Part shown: positions 33,001 to 45,000 of the stretch, in pieces | Numbering within the stretch: position 1 is the stretch's first letter | Layout: each line of letters opens with the position of its first letter | Assembly: GCF_022458985.1 (NCBI RefSeq) | Contig: NC_061773.1 | Coordinates: 22,664,001-22,728,000 of the forward strand | DNA length: 64,000 bases | From: Mugil cephalus | Taxonomy: Eukaryota; Chordata; Actinopteri; Mugiliformes; Mugilidae | Reading direction: 5' to 3' | Position numbers and translations under genes: made by a program | Notes under the pieces: generated by a model | The model's input: only the letters and a program-made list of their open reading frames with translations | Told to the model about the DNA's origin: nothing | The model's database searches: none

Positions 33001-36000
33001 AGTGGTAATAGTTCAGCTTTTTTTTTTTTTTAAAAAAAACAGTTCACATGTCTGAGCTTGCACTGACTGGCTACAAAGGTAGACCATGGTGTCACCCATA
33101 GGATTCCTAAGTAGTGGTTTTGCAGCTCAAAGTGGGCGGCACCGGTGGTCGCCATCTTGGCCAGACTCCTCCTAGCTCCTGGTTAATTTATAGACGGGCA
33201 AAGAGGCAATTTACCACCTCAGCCTCACTGAAGCATAGAGGAAGGGCTAAAAACTCATTTTGCATGTTGTCACAAATTGGGAGATTAGCTAAAAGAGCCA
33301 AAACTGTTTTTTTACCAGGCTATGAAGCTTGCTTTGGGAGTCATCCTCTAGTGGTCAGTTGAGGAACTGCAGTTTTTTCAGGAGGTTGCCGCGTGGGAGG
33401 CAGCGGCTGATGTTTGCAAGGCTAAAATATGGCTTTGAACACATTTGCAAACCTTCGGATGCAGCTAAAATAACTGTCTTAATCCTCATTTAATCCCTTA
33501 AACCCAACTCTTCAACTCTTCGTCTTATCTTTTTACCGAAGAGGCCAGAGAGAAGCAGCAAATCAGCGTGAGCTCGATTTTCGTTTTTCTATCATTATTA
33601 TTATTATTTTTATTATCACTATTATTAATTTCTTCCCAAAGTTTTCTTTCATGTAGAATCTGAACCATTAAACAGATCCAGTGCACTAACAGTCAGCTAG
33701 TCCCTGGGGGCAGGATTGAGTGCTGTCACTGGCACCTCAGTAAATGCTAACTGATGGACAAGACAAACTGAACCAGATGGCTCCAGTCCCAGTGGCTCCG
33801 GAGTACAGTCCACATGCATTAATGAAGACCCCGAGGCTGGCCCGAGCTACCAAAGACACGTGTATACTCTGCATGTATTTGTGTGCATGTGTGTGCGCGC
33901 GTGTTCGTATGTGTGAACTGAGGCCGACCAGCAGCTACATCCTGTAGCAAATTGCTTCCTGTTGACTCTGGTGTCTTGCTCTTCTGCCTTAATGCTACAT
34001 TTCTATGCCGTCTGCCTCTAGGTTCTCCTTTTGTCTTTATGTGAGTGTGTGTGTGTGCACGGTTATACATGAGTGTGTGTGTTGCGTCTGTCTCCCACTG
34101 TTCCTTCCTGGAACTGAACTCTTTATCCAGTTAACTACCGTTATTAAACCTGTTAAGAAAAGAAGCCCCGCCTGAGGGCTGTATCTCCATGCTCTTTCAT
34201 TTCCTTGTGCACATCATACATGTTGCTGTGGGGAATACGGCAATCCGGTTTAGGTCCAAAAAATGTTAGCACGACTGTTAGCATGTTGTCTGTTTGTACG
34301 AAGCCAGCATGACAATAATCACATAATGACATCATCTTGTTAGTTCATATTTTGACTTTTCTCCGCCGTGCAGTTGCCAATTACAGCCTGGCCCTTTCCT
34401 CTTCTTCCCCTCCTTCCACTCATTCTTCCCTGAATCACATGCCTGTGCGTGGCCGCCCCCCTCCTGTTCCCTGTCACACTCACCTAAACTTTCTGCCAAT
34501 CTCCCCCTGTGCCCCCTCTGCAACACGGTCTGTGCCATGCAATAAGAAAGTTTGTGCTCATGGGGCGATGAGGACATTCCCCGAGATAAATAATGAACCG
34601 CGCTCAGAGTGAAGTGATGTCAGGGGGCTGGGGACCTCACAGAACTTAAATAATCTGCCTGCTAACATCTAGTGCCAAATGGAGCAAAGGTCATACAGAG
34701 TCCATGCCTTGACTGCTTGGCCCTATTTTGGCAGCACGCAAAGCATCAACAACCCACCGTGGCTGGGGGTTTCGTAACGTGCTTGGCAGTGTGTATTCTC
34801 TTCCCCGTGAAGATGAATGAGGGTCATGATGCAGCAGCTGCGGCAGCCCCTCGCGATGATGCAATTAACTCGGATTAACCGCTTCTTCATCATCATTACG
34901 TTGATGCTTCTGCCACGGCGATAGCTCACGAAGCATGCCGGTATTCTGCGCCGAGGACTAATGCTGCGTTCCATTTAGCTCGGAGGGCGGAATTCGGCTC
35001 TGGAGATGACGTCACAGCTGAGTTACCGGCCTTCCAGTTATACTGAAGTCGGAAAACTAGACGGCCGCTTCCATGGAAGCGCTGGCCTGGAACTAAATTT
35101 AGGGTATTTAAGATACACAAATAGTAAATGGATCAGATAACTTCAACCAACTCTTGTTCTTTACTTGAATTATTTACAGTAATGAAATCTACAAGACCAC
35201 ACAAGGCAGAAAGTTGTAATTGTTTAATGTAAATGTAGACAAAAATACACTATTAGTCACAGTTTGCCATGGTGTTTTGCAGTGTTTTGGTTTGGTTTTG
35301 TTATAAGCTGTTTTTAGCGCGACATGGAATGTACTTCCCGTATAACACTTGAAAACCTTAAATTACACTGTAACAGCATTTCAAGGTGTGTATGTGGAAA
35401 AATACCATCTGTATGACCAACCTAATGCAACAAAAACCAATCAGAAGTGCTAATAAACAGAACATTACAGGAGCTTCTAACTACTGTTACGGGACGGCCA
35501 TCTTGGAAACTCAACTCGGGGGGGTAGTGAGGATTCTACGACTTTCTGAGTAGAAAATCTGACTTTGCCGCTACTTTCCAGTTAAAAATTCCAACTCGGA
35601 ACGGAAATTCCGACTTCTTCTGAGTGCAAATGGAACGCACTACAAAACCAACCAAGCTCTAGTGGCCTTACATTAATGCATTGGTTGTATATTAGCTTCA
35701 AAGTTTGAGCTGGGGTGGAGTCAGTATCCCATTTCAGCCGTGAAAACATCTGCAGTGGTCGTACCTCGGCTCGTCCTGCCACCCGGTGAACGCATTCCTG
35801 CGCGGCCCGCGTTGCTTTTCTCCCCCCCGAGACCTCTTCAGCTGTAGATCATCACGGCTGCCATTTGACTTGTTAACCTGTTGCCTAGACGCCTGTCAGC
35901 ACGTGCGAGCGCCCGCTCGCAGACGGTGGCTCAGCTGCCAATCAATCTCATGGGAAAGTGTAAAGGTCAAGAGCTGACACTGTGTCACCTGTCAAGGTTC

Positions 36001-39000
36001 GCTGCCGGAGCGTAGCCGCAATGGAATACCCAATGTTTGATGTCGTTACTTGTGGCGCTTACCTAGTTCACTAGTCTATTCTGTCTATCAGTGGAGTAAT
36101 TGGGGCAAATTTTAGCGCATTTTTCTCATTTCATTTGCATCATGAATTATTTCATCTCATGCATCTAAATTAGTAAATACCACACGCCTTGAAATACCAT
36201 TTTCCTACTAGTTCATTGCGGGATAGAAGCTGCAAACCTGTTTGTAGTGTATTGATATAGAAGTACCCCGTTTAGATGACCTCAGCTTCCCTCTCTCTGT
36301 ATGCGTTTAACAGTTGGCACGTCACTGTTACTGGCTCATCAGCAGAGAACAAGGACTGCGCACCACATGTAGCGCCTTCCTCCAGCAAACTTTATCTGTC
36401 TCTATCCTCTCCTCCGTGTTAAGAGGCCAAGGAAGATAATCAATCATTTTTATTGAGCACTTCTTGATATCCTTAACCGCACTCCCGCTTACTGCCTGGT
36501 CAGCACAATAAACTCCAGACTCAGACACAGCAAATTAAACGGAGCCAATGTTGTCAAGTATTTTTTTTCTATTTGTTTCTGTGTGACTAAGTTTGTGTGC
36601 TGCGTAGCGTGTGCGTGTGTGTGTCATCTGACATCGTGCTTCGCTGGTCCATCATGTGCAACGTCTAAATCTGCGCTGACAGTCTTGAAAGCAGCTGCTG
36701 CAGACGACAGAAGATGAGGATGAATCTCACCATCCCCTCCGTCAGCTCTTCATCCTTCCTCCTCAGCTCACAGGCTTCCATCCGTTCGTCTGCGCTGAAC
36801 TGATGGAGTGGGACCGAGAGCTTTAAACCAAACACATGACTTGGCACGAGCTGATTCATTCCCAGTTTCTCTGTGTGTGTGTCTGTGTGCTTATTAGATT
36901 GTTTCAAGGAGTTACCCTATGCTTCTATCCTTTCAGGTGACTCCAACCTGCGCTTCATCGTCAGATCTGGTAAGACTGTACATATTTTTTGTTACGAATA
37001 AGCTTTATATTATGTGTTGCAGTATTCCTTTACTCCTTTCTTCTTGTTTCTGCAGCACGGATCCACAAAATCAGCATCTCAGAAGAAGAGAGGCTCCATA
37101 CCAAGGTGCCGCGAAGCCGGAGTTTAACACATCCACATGGATGAGAATGACATTTTGCAGTCTTTAACTGTGACCGTCCAATGCACCACGAGAATCTACT
37201 TTCACTGTGTCCAGGAGTAAAAGCATGGAAGGAGTGATGGAGCATGTGATGGAGCGACACTACGACTTTGACCTCACCTACATCACAGAGAGGATCATCT
37301 CGGTCTTCTTCCTGCCTGACCTGGAGGAGCAGCGCTACCGCAGAAACCTGCAGGAGGTGGCCTCCATGCTGAAGTCCAAGCACCAAGACAAGTTTCTGGT
37401 TAGTCCGGAAAAACATGTATAACATGCACTGATCGGGCATAACATTCCACAACAAACACCTCCCTAATACTGTGCAGGTCTCCCTTGTGCCTCCAAAATG
37501 ACTCAGGAGAGAATGAATGGACATGAGGTGTAACAGAATGGGTCCTATGGGTAGAGGGGAGGGGCCCAAAAGTGATACTTCATCAGTTTGAGATCTTGTA
37601 CATTTGGAAGCCATGTTAACACCTGTGCTATTTCCCAGCAGAGCATTGCATTGTCGCAAGATGGTTAATGTCATTCACTTCTTCTGTCAGTGGTTTTAAT
37701 ATTGTGGCTTATCGGTATATTTGTCCATTTATTTTTGAGTAGCTACGCACCAAGATTTTTTCTTCCAGTCCTCACCTGTGATGGATTCATACTATTAAGC
37801 TACCACATCACTTCTCTCACAGTTTTCTTTTTGTCATGTTGCTATATATATGCTCAGAGTTTGATTTGCGACACTCTCTCGCATCTCTGTCTTTTGCAGC
37901 TGCTGAATTTATCAGAGAAGAGACATGACATCACCAGACTGAACCCAAAGGTACTAGTATTTACACCAAAAATATTGCAGTTGACACGAAGCCTGGGCTG
38001 CCAAACACCACTGCATGAATCACGTATTATACAGGCAGTGCATCCAGCATACATATATTTGAGGTTCCTCTGTTGTTCAGGTGGAGGACTACGGCTGGCC
38101 GGACTTTCACGCCCCACCCCTGGACAGGATTTGCGCAGTCTGCAAGGCCATGGAGACCTGGCTCACGTCCGACCCCAACAATGTAGTAGTCCTCCACTGC
38201 AAAGTAAGTGTGGCCTGAACATAAAGCTGCTCGCTTGCTTTGCAGTGAAGAAAATCAAAACAGTGGAGGAAGAAAAAAAACAAAGTTTCATAGTGCTGTT
38301 GCTCTGTGTCCTGACAGGGACACAAAGGAAAGACGGGGGTCATTGTGGCGGCATACATGCACTACAGCAAGATATCAGCTGGGTAATCTGCATTGTTATT
38401 AGTCTACGAGACGTTCAGTGTACCAGCATGTGGAATGATCTGTTGTTCAGGAGAATGGGAATCATAAAAACCTGGAATCAAACAAAACACAACGAATGGA
38501 CTAATACACTTAGATTTTGTTGTCGTGTTGCCATAATCTATATGTATGCAAGTAAAAATGCTGACCCCTAGGGGGTCCGAGGAGTAACTGCAGGGGGAGG
38601 GTTGCAAAATCTTTTGTTGATTAGACATTTTTTATATATATTTATATATATATATATATATATTTCAAAAAAGGGTTTCAAGTGACGTGAAATTAATTCA
38701 CAGAGCATTTTTAGTGTAAACCTGAGTTTCTCAAGTTTCAAATTAAAGAGCGTCTCATGAATCCAGCGAGAACGTGATGAGGGACTGGGGAGTTTGAGGA
38801 AAATCAGGGCCTACGGGCAGTAAACGCTAAGGCCCGCTTCAAATTTTTAGGCACACCTGCAGAAGGAACAATGACGAAAAGTGCAGACAAACTTTTCAGA
38901 GCAACAATTCAGTTTTTTTTTAAAGACTTAGACATACTTTATTCACTTAACTCTTGAAAACCAGTATAGCCGAAAGAAAAATATGTGTAAGAAAATTACA

Positions 39001-42000
39001 TATTATTCTGTTTCTTCTTATAATTATATTTCATTCTTCTTACTTTTAATTAGTTATTACTTAATGTTCAACAAACTAATTTGTCCTATTTGTCCTATCT
39101 ATTTATGGACAAAGTCACTAGCAACATTCCCCTCTTAGAATAAACCTCATTACCTACCAAGTGAAACATGGTGACTCACTAATAGTATGTCTGTATGTTA
39201 TTAGACATGTCTCTGCCAACGTACTTTTATTAATGCAGTTCCGGTTGTGTCCACAGAGCAGACCAGGCTCTCACCACACTGGCCATGAGGAAGTTCTGCG
39301 AAGACAAAATCTCCTCTTCCCTGCAGCCCTCTCAGAACAGGTCCAACGCACATCTGCGCATTTCCTCCTATGTCACAAATCACTAAAAAAAAAAAAAGCT
39401 GCTTCTGGCTCACGTTCCCTCCTCTCTCACGACATTGTCTCTTCATCTCTCTTCCTCTATCCCGACAGGTACATCTACTACTTTGGAGGTTTGTTGTCCA
39501 GCACCATCAAAATGAACAGCAGCCCTCTGTTCCTTCACCAGATCCTCATTCCCTCGCTACCAAACTTTCAGGCAGGGGGAGGTCAGTTTTTTACGCAAAC
39601 TGGTGTTGGTTTAATGGCTTGCAGTGCATTAATGGAGTGTGGAACAGTGAACAGAAAGTGTTTTACAGCGTCGAAGGAAAAAAAACAAAACAATGAAACC
39701 TTTGTCTGCAAACTCTCACCTACTGCCGTTCTCCCCGTATTTTTTTATTTGCAGGTTTTTACCCTTTCCTGAAAATCTACCAGTCTTTACAACTGGTCTA
39801 CACCTCAGGCGTATAGTAAGTACCTGGTCAGTCTGTCCACTTGTATCACTGTGAGTGTTTTCAGCTGCAGGCAGGCGCTCGGCCCGTTCTTTCCCTCGGT
39901 CCCTTTGACAGATGTTGACTCTACAGGCCACTGTCTGTGTTTAGGTGCTGCCTGGTCTGTGCTTATGTTAAATTTACCGTTGTTTACAAGTGTTTTACCC
40001 AACTGAGACATGTTTGGACTTGCTTTATGTATGTTTTAAGCTGACGAATGTGTGTGTGTGTGTGTGTGTGTGTTTAGTGATCCCCAGAGCTCCAGGGCGA
40101 GAAAGCTGTGCGTAACCATGGAGCCAGCGCTACTACTAAAGGGGGACATCATGGTGAGAAATATCTAATCATGAACTGTATCCTGCTTGCTTTGATTTAA
40201 AACCCCTCCGTGTCCACACATGCGTACAGTAATATCAGTGGGATAGCTGCGATGCTGTGGTCCGTGGCTTCCACTTTCACTCACCAAACTCCTCAGCTTT
40301 GATGCACTTTTGTAATTTTGGTTGCAAAATGTGCTTGATTATAACCACTCAGGCTCTAAATCCTCCCTTGGCTGTGAACGTGCATGCTTAAATTCTTTCT
40401 GTCACAGTTTTGCATGCCTTTTTTTTATCTCAGTGTAACTGGTTGCCACGGCAGCAACATGCTGTCAAGACTTATGATAAAATACAGTGGCAAAGCAAAC
40501 TTTTATTACATATTATTTACAGTTTTTTCATGCAAAAAGAAATTCCACGAGACGTGAGGCCTGTAAATCCAACATCCCGCGTCTTTGTCTCCTCAGGTGA
40601 AGTGCTACCACCGGAGGAGCCGTGCAGCAGAGAGGGAGGTGGTCTTCAGGGTCCAGTTCCACACCTGCACCGTTCACGGAGCCCAGCTGTGGTTTGGCAA
40701 GACCGAGCTGGACCTGGCCTGCACCGGTATGAAAACACAGGCTCAATAGTTTGTTTGGAACGGCGTGGAATAACAAGGAAGATTTTCTTCTGTTTTTCAA
40801 ACAGCCATGAAGGCGTTGCACAGCGGAGCAGAGGAAAGGAAAATCATCACTTCAGCATGGCTGTTTGTTTAGAGTATATTGCCTCGCTACAATAAAATTT
40901 GAATATATTGAAAACATATGCGAGAATAAATGGGAAATCTTCCTGTTCCACAGTTCCGTCGCTTCTTTGAAATTGTTTACACGGCTGTATAATTCAAGAC
41001 CCGCTTCTTTCTCAGGCCGCGGCGGTGTTTGTGTTTTATTTTGAGACAAATTGCAAACGACAGCGTCAGTTTGGATGAAACAGAAATATTTGCGCGCAGC
41101 TCACTAAGCAGCAGTCTTATGACATCTGCTGTAAGTGCTACACGCTGACGCATACATACAGTGCGCATAAATAATAATACAGTCATGCATGCGAATAAAA
41201 AAAAATCTTTCTGTGACTCGTTCTGCTCTGTTTGCTAAAGTCGTTTTCTCTCTTTGACCTTTTTAGTCGCGTTAAAAAGAAGAAAATCAGTAACTTTCCA
41301 CTTCACAGGTTCCACCTTCTTGAAGATGTTTCTATCACTGTCTATAGTAACAATCTGGATATTTTAGTCACTTCCTTATACTATATACCATGCTCGTCTT
41401 TCTGTAGATGACAGGTTCCCTCCGGATGCTGCGGTCGAGTTTATCTTCTCCAGTGGACCAGAAAAAATGAAAGGTATATTTAATCTGTCATCCTGTCACC
41501 GAATCGATCGATACGTTCCACAGACCTAATCTCTAGTTTCGCCGCTTCACATGTTTCACATCAAAACGTCTCTTTTACAAGGTCGAGAGTCCCGCAAGAA
41601 CGACGCATCCATCAGAGTGGACTACAACACCGCGGACCACGTGGTCAGATGGGATTCCTACGAGAACTTCAACCTGCGCCATCAGGACAGCGTAGAGAGT
41701 AAGAAGCGTGTGCACATGTGTAAAAGGTTCGCTTCACTGTAAAACGTCACAGCGAATTCTGCGCTTTCTTTCCACCAGATATCTCCCATACGAGGGGGCC
41801 TCTGGACGGCAGCTTGTACGCCCAGGTGAAAAAGCGACGTGGGCCAGGTGCGACCGCCCCGTCGCCCAACGGATGCCTCACCAGCAGCCCGACGGTGAAG
41901 CCCCAAACTCCCATCAAGCCCCAGCCTCATTCCCACGCCTCTGACTCCAGCTGCTCCTCCGTCCCTTCGGATAACACGTCTCCTCCCAGGAAATGCTCCG

Positions 42001-45000
42001 AGGGTGAAGCCCCTAACTGCCCGTTGAGAAGAGGAGATGGGGAGGACAGGGCAAAGGAGAGGACGAGAGGAAAGGAAAAGGACAGGGAAACTGCAATTTT
42101 AGATGACGGGGACCCATCGAGTCCCGGCGGCTTGAGGCGAGAGCACTCGTGTTGCGGTCGAACGGGCCCGAAATGTGGCGATGTCGGGTGGGAGAGGGAC
42201 AGAGAGCCCTGTCTTCCCAACGGTCACTGCCTTGGACGTTGCAGCAGCGTTAAAAACCACCCGAAGAGCCAAACTCTGCCGGTTTTACCATCCAAATCCA
42301 TGTCCCCTCCTCCTCATTCGGCTCACATGGAACTCTGCCATCGCCACAGCGGCCACCCGTTGCCAGAGTTACCCTGGGAGCGATCACCCCCTCCTCCACC
42401 GCTGCCCTGTCTCCACAGGCCGTGCTACCCCTATCCCACCCCTGAACACGCGCACCAGCGCAGCCGCACCCTGCCAGCCGCGAACAGACTCTGCTCTGGG
42501 GAGGAGTACCACCTCTTCCATTACCCGGGATCTCACCTCTCCCATCAGTCACAGCCCTCGAGCCCTTACAGGGAGATGCTGTTCGGCCCCCCTGCACCTT
42601 CGTCCGGTTGCCCCTGCCAGGATTGTACCAGCAGGCGAGATCACCAGGCGGCCTCCGTCAGAACATTCCACCCTCTGCACCCAGACCAGCCAGAAAACCA
42701 CCACTGGTCCCAAGGAGTGGGGCTACAGCGAACGAGAGAGGCGCCTCCGCAGTGGGAAACCGAAAACCCGTGGGAGATCGCGAGCGAGGCCGAGTTCTGG
42801 CAGTGCAAGTCAGCTCTGCCCCCGTTTCACCTCTGCCACCCCTCTGTGGACCAGGTCCCGGAGCAGCCCCGGTTTGCCCTCGCACCTCACCAGAGCTACC
42901 CGGTCCCCCAGTCCCTGATCGACGTGCGGGACGGAGCCAGCAGCGGGTACCACACCCCCCCACAGCCCCGCAACTCCTGCCCCTGCTCCCCTTATCAGTC
43001 GTCCCCAGCTGAGAGCCACGGGAGTCGCGGTTACGCCTCCGGGTATCACTCTGGATCAGCCTCGCCTCTGCCAGCCAGCAGCCCGTCTCCTGGGAGGGGG
43101 AAGCTGCCCGAGACCCCCTCAGGATCCAGGGTCCACCCCCACACTGAGCAGCACAAAGGTGAGCGAGGGAGGATTGTGTTTATGATTGTTTTTCCAGAGA
43201 GAAATGTCTTTGTTGCTGCTTTTTTTAAAAATTTAGTTTCATCTTTATCTCTTTTAACTTGTTCTATCAAAGAGGAAAAGCCCAAGGCGAACGCAGAGGA
43301 CGACATATCCCAAGGTTCAGAGAGTAAATCGGACTCCAACGGTCAGTCGAGCACCCCTGGACTGGACTCTGATCATGACTACACACTCATTGGCAGCAGC
43401 AGCCCAACGCACACAGAGGACAGGTGGGTGAAAGTTTGCTTATTGACATTTACGTTCACCCAGATATGTAGAAAATCGTTATTTTCATCTTCTCTTTGTT
43501 TTTCTTTAGTGTAAATGCCGACAGCCCTCCCCAAAGCCAAAAAACTACAACTCACCAGGAGTCCAACATAAATAACAACAAAACTACCGCGCCAGTGCCA
43601 ACAGAGACGCGCGGTTCAGTCGTGTCTGTGAATCCCACACAACCTGAGTCTTTTCAGGGTCCTGATGCCGAGCTCGTTGCATCAAAGGTCACGGGAGGCG
43701 CACATGCATCTAGCAAATCTCATTCTTCAAGCTACGCTACTGTTATCATCCCCCAAGTCCAAGTGCAACTGAATGGGTCTGCCCTTCCTGCAGATACACA
43801 GTCCGACTCCAGCAGAGGGGTGTCCCTGAATCTTTCCACCAGTCTAAGTTCTAGCCCTTCCAGCACTTCCCCGAACTCTCCCGTCGGCTCCCCAGAGCTC
43901 CAGTCTTCTCCTCAGCGCTCCGCATCTGCTTCAGACTCGGCAGGACAAAGACTGACCCCGGACAGAGACAGCTCAGCCGACGCCAAGCCTCCATCTCCTG
44001 TGCCCGACGGATATCAGACGCCGACCTTTCCCTTAGCGTCCTATTACTACTCATTACTCAACGTGCCTCACGTCCCTTACACCGGGTACACAGCCGTGAC
44101 TATTCCCGCCATCCAGCCGCCGCTCCCGGAGAAGAAACGCTTCTCCTCCTCGTCGTCGGGATCCCTGAACGGACACAGCTCCGTCCTCCGTGTCTCGTCG
44201 GCTCCTTCGCCCACGCACCACGTCACTTTCTCCCCCGCCGTGGGAGAGCAGAGGAGGGGGTCTGCTCAACAGGAGGCGGACATTCGGGTAAATGCCAAGT
44301 TCGTCCAGGACAGCTCGAAGTACTGGTACAAACCGGGCATCTCCAGAGACCAAGGTGAGGGTGTTTGTGTCGTAGCGAACGTTAAGATGCTCAGTTTTGA
44401 CCATGTCACAACAAATGTGTTGTCGCTGTCTCTTATTTTACACTGCTCTCCTCCAATTCTTCTCCGCTACAGCTATAGCCGTGCTGAAGGACAAGGAGAC
44501 AGGAACTTTCCTTATTAGAGACAGCAACTCCTTCCAGGGTGCCTATGGCCTGGCCCTCAAGGTGGCCACCCCTCCTCCTAACGCCAACACCTCCGGGGGC
44601 AAAGGTATCCAGTGAATGCTTTTACACAGTCCTTTCATATATATATATGGTCATGGCAAATATTTGTCTGCCAGTGTCGACGGTTGTAATAAAATCACTA
44701 ATAATAATCATGAATGCATCTTATCTTGACTTGAGACAGGAGGCTGCATATTTTTAATTGAAGGTCTAGCTGTTAAATCATTTACCAGGAAGCTCTCACT
44801 CTAGGTTGCACACTTGGATTTGTGCAATGGTATAACTTTAATGTCAGGCTTAGAAGACGTTAGAAGAAGCTTAAGAAACTAAATGCAGCACACCTGTGCA
44901 CACTCTGTTTGGGAAGTGCAGCTTTAAAGTTCTTGAGGCTCTTGCTATGAGGCCTATAAATGGCCTACAACACAAACAACAGATGTTAGTGGCACAGTAA

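Larger units (their letters stand above)
28339..36936 (+). other. tns2 intron 3
   Basis: An 8.6-kb intron between the C1 exons and the exon carrying the last C1 cysteine. It contains a GA-rich block (30205-30420), a GCT repeat (31988-32016), a repeat-like stretch (33085-33370) and a DNA transposon copy (34965-35639). No coding exon is supported, though alternative tns2 first exons could lie here. Confidence 0.55.
28056..36969 (+). other. tns2 C1 zinc-finger exons (exons 2-4)
   Basis: Exons 28056-28161, 28301-28338 and 36937-36969 encode residues 39-97. The zinc-binding spacing is visible: His45, Cys58, Cys61, Cys72, Cys75, His80, Cys83 and Cys91. The 10-residue gap between the second and third Cys is shorter than in classical diacylglycerol-binding C1 domains and matches human TNS2. 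The last Cys lies on a separate 33-nt exon after an 8.6-kb intron. The short loop suggests an atypical C1 that may not bind phorbol ester. Confidence 0.88.

Noticed and set aside
37030-37674. 214-codon open frame on the - strand
   Set aside because: It lies antisense to tns2 exons 5-6 and a transposon remnant. It shows no family resemblance, while the + strand reads conserved tensin.
42175-42918. 247-codon + strand open frame overlapping the tns2 linker
   Set aside because: It is out of frame with the tensin linker. Its Arg/Thr/Pro-rich composition is that expected of a shadow of GC-rich coding sequence.
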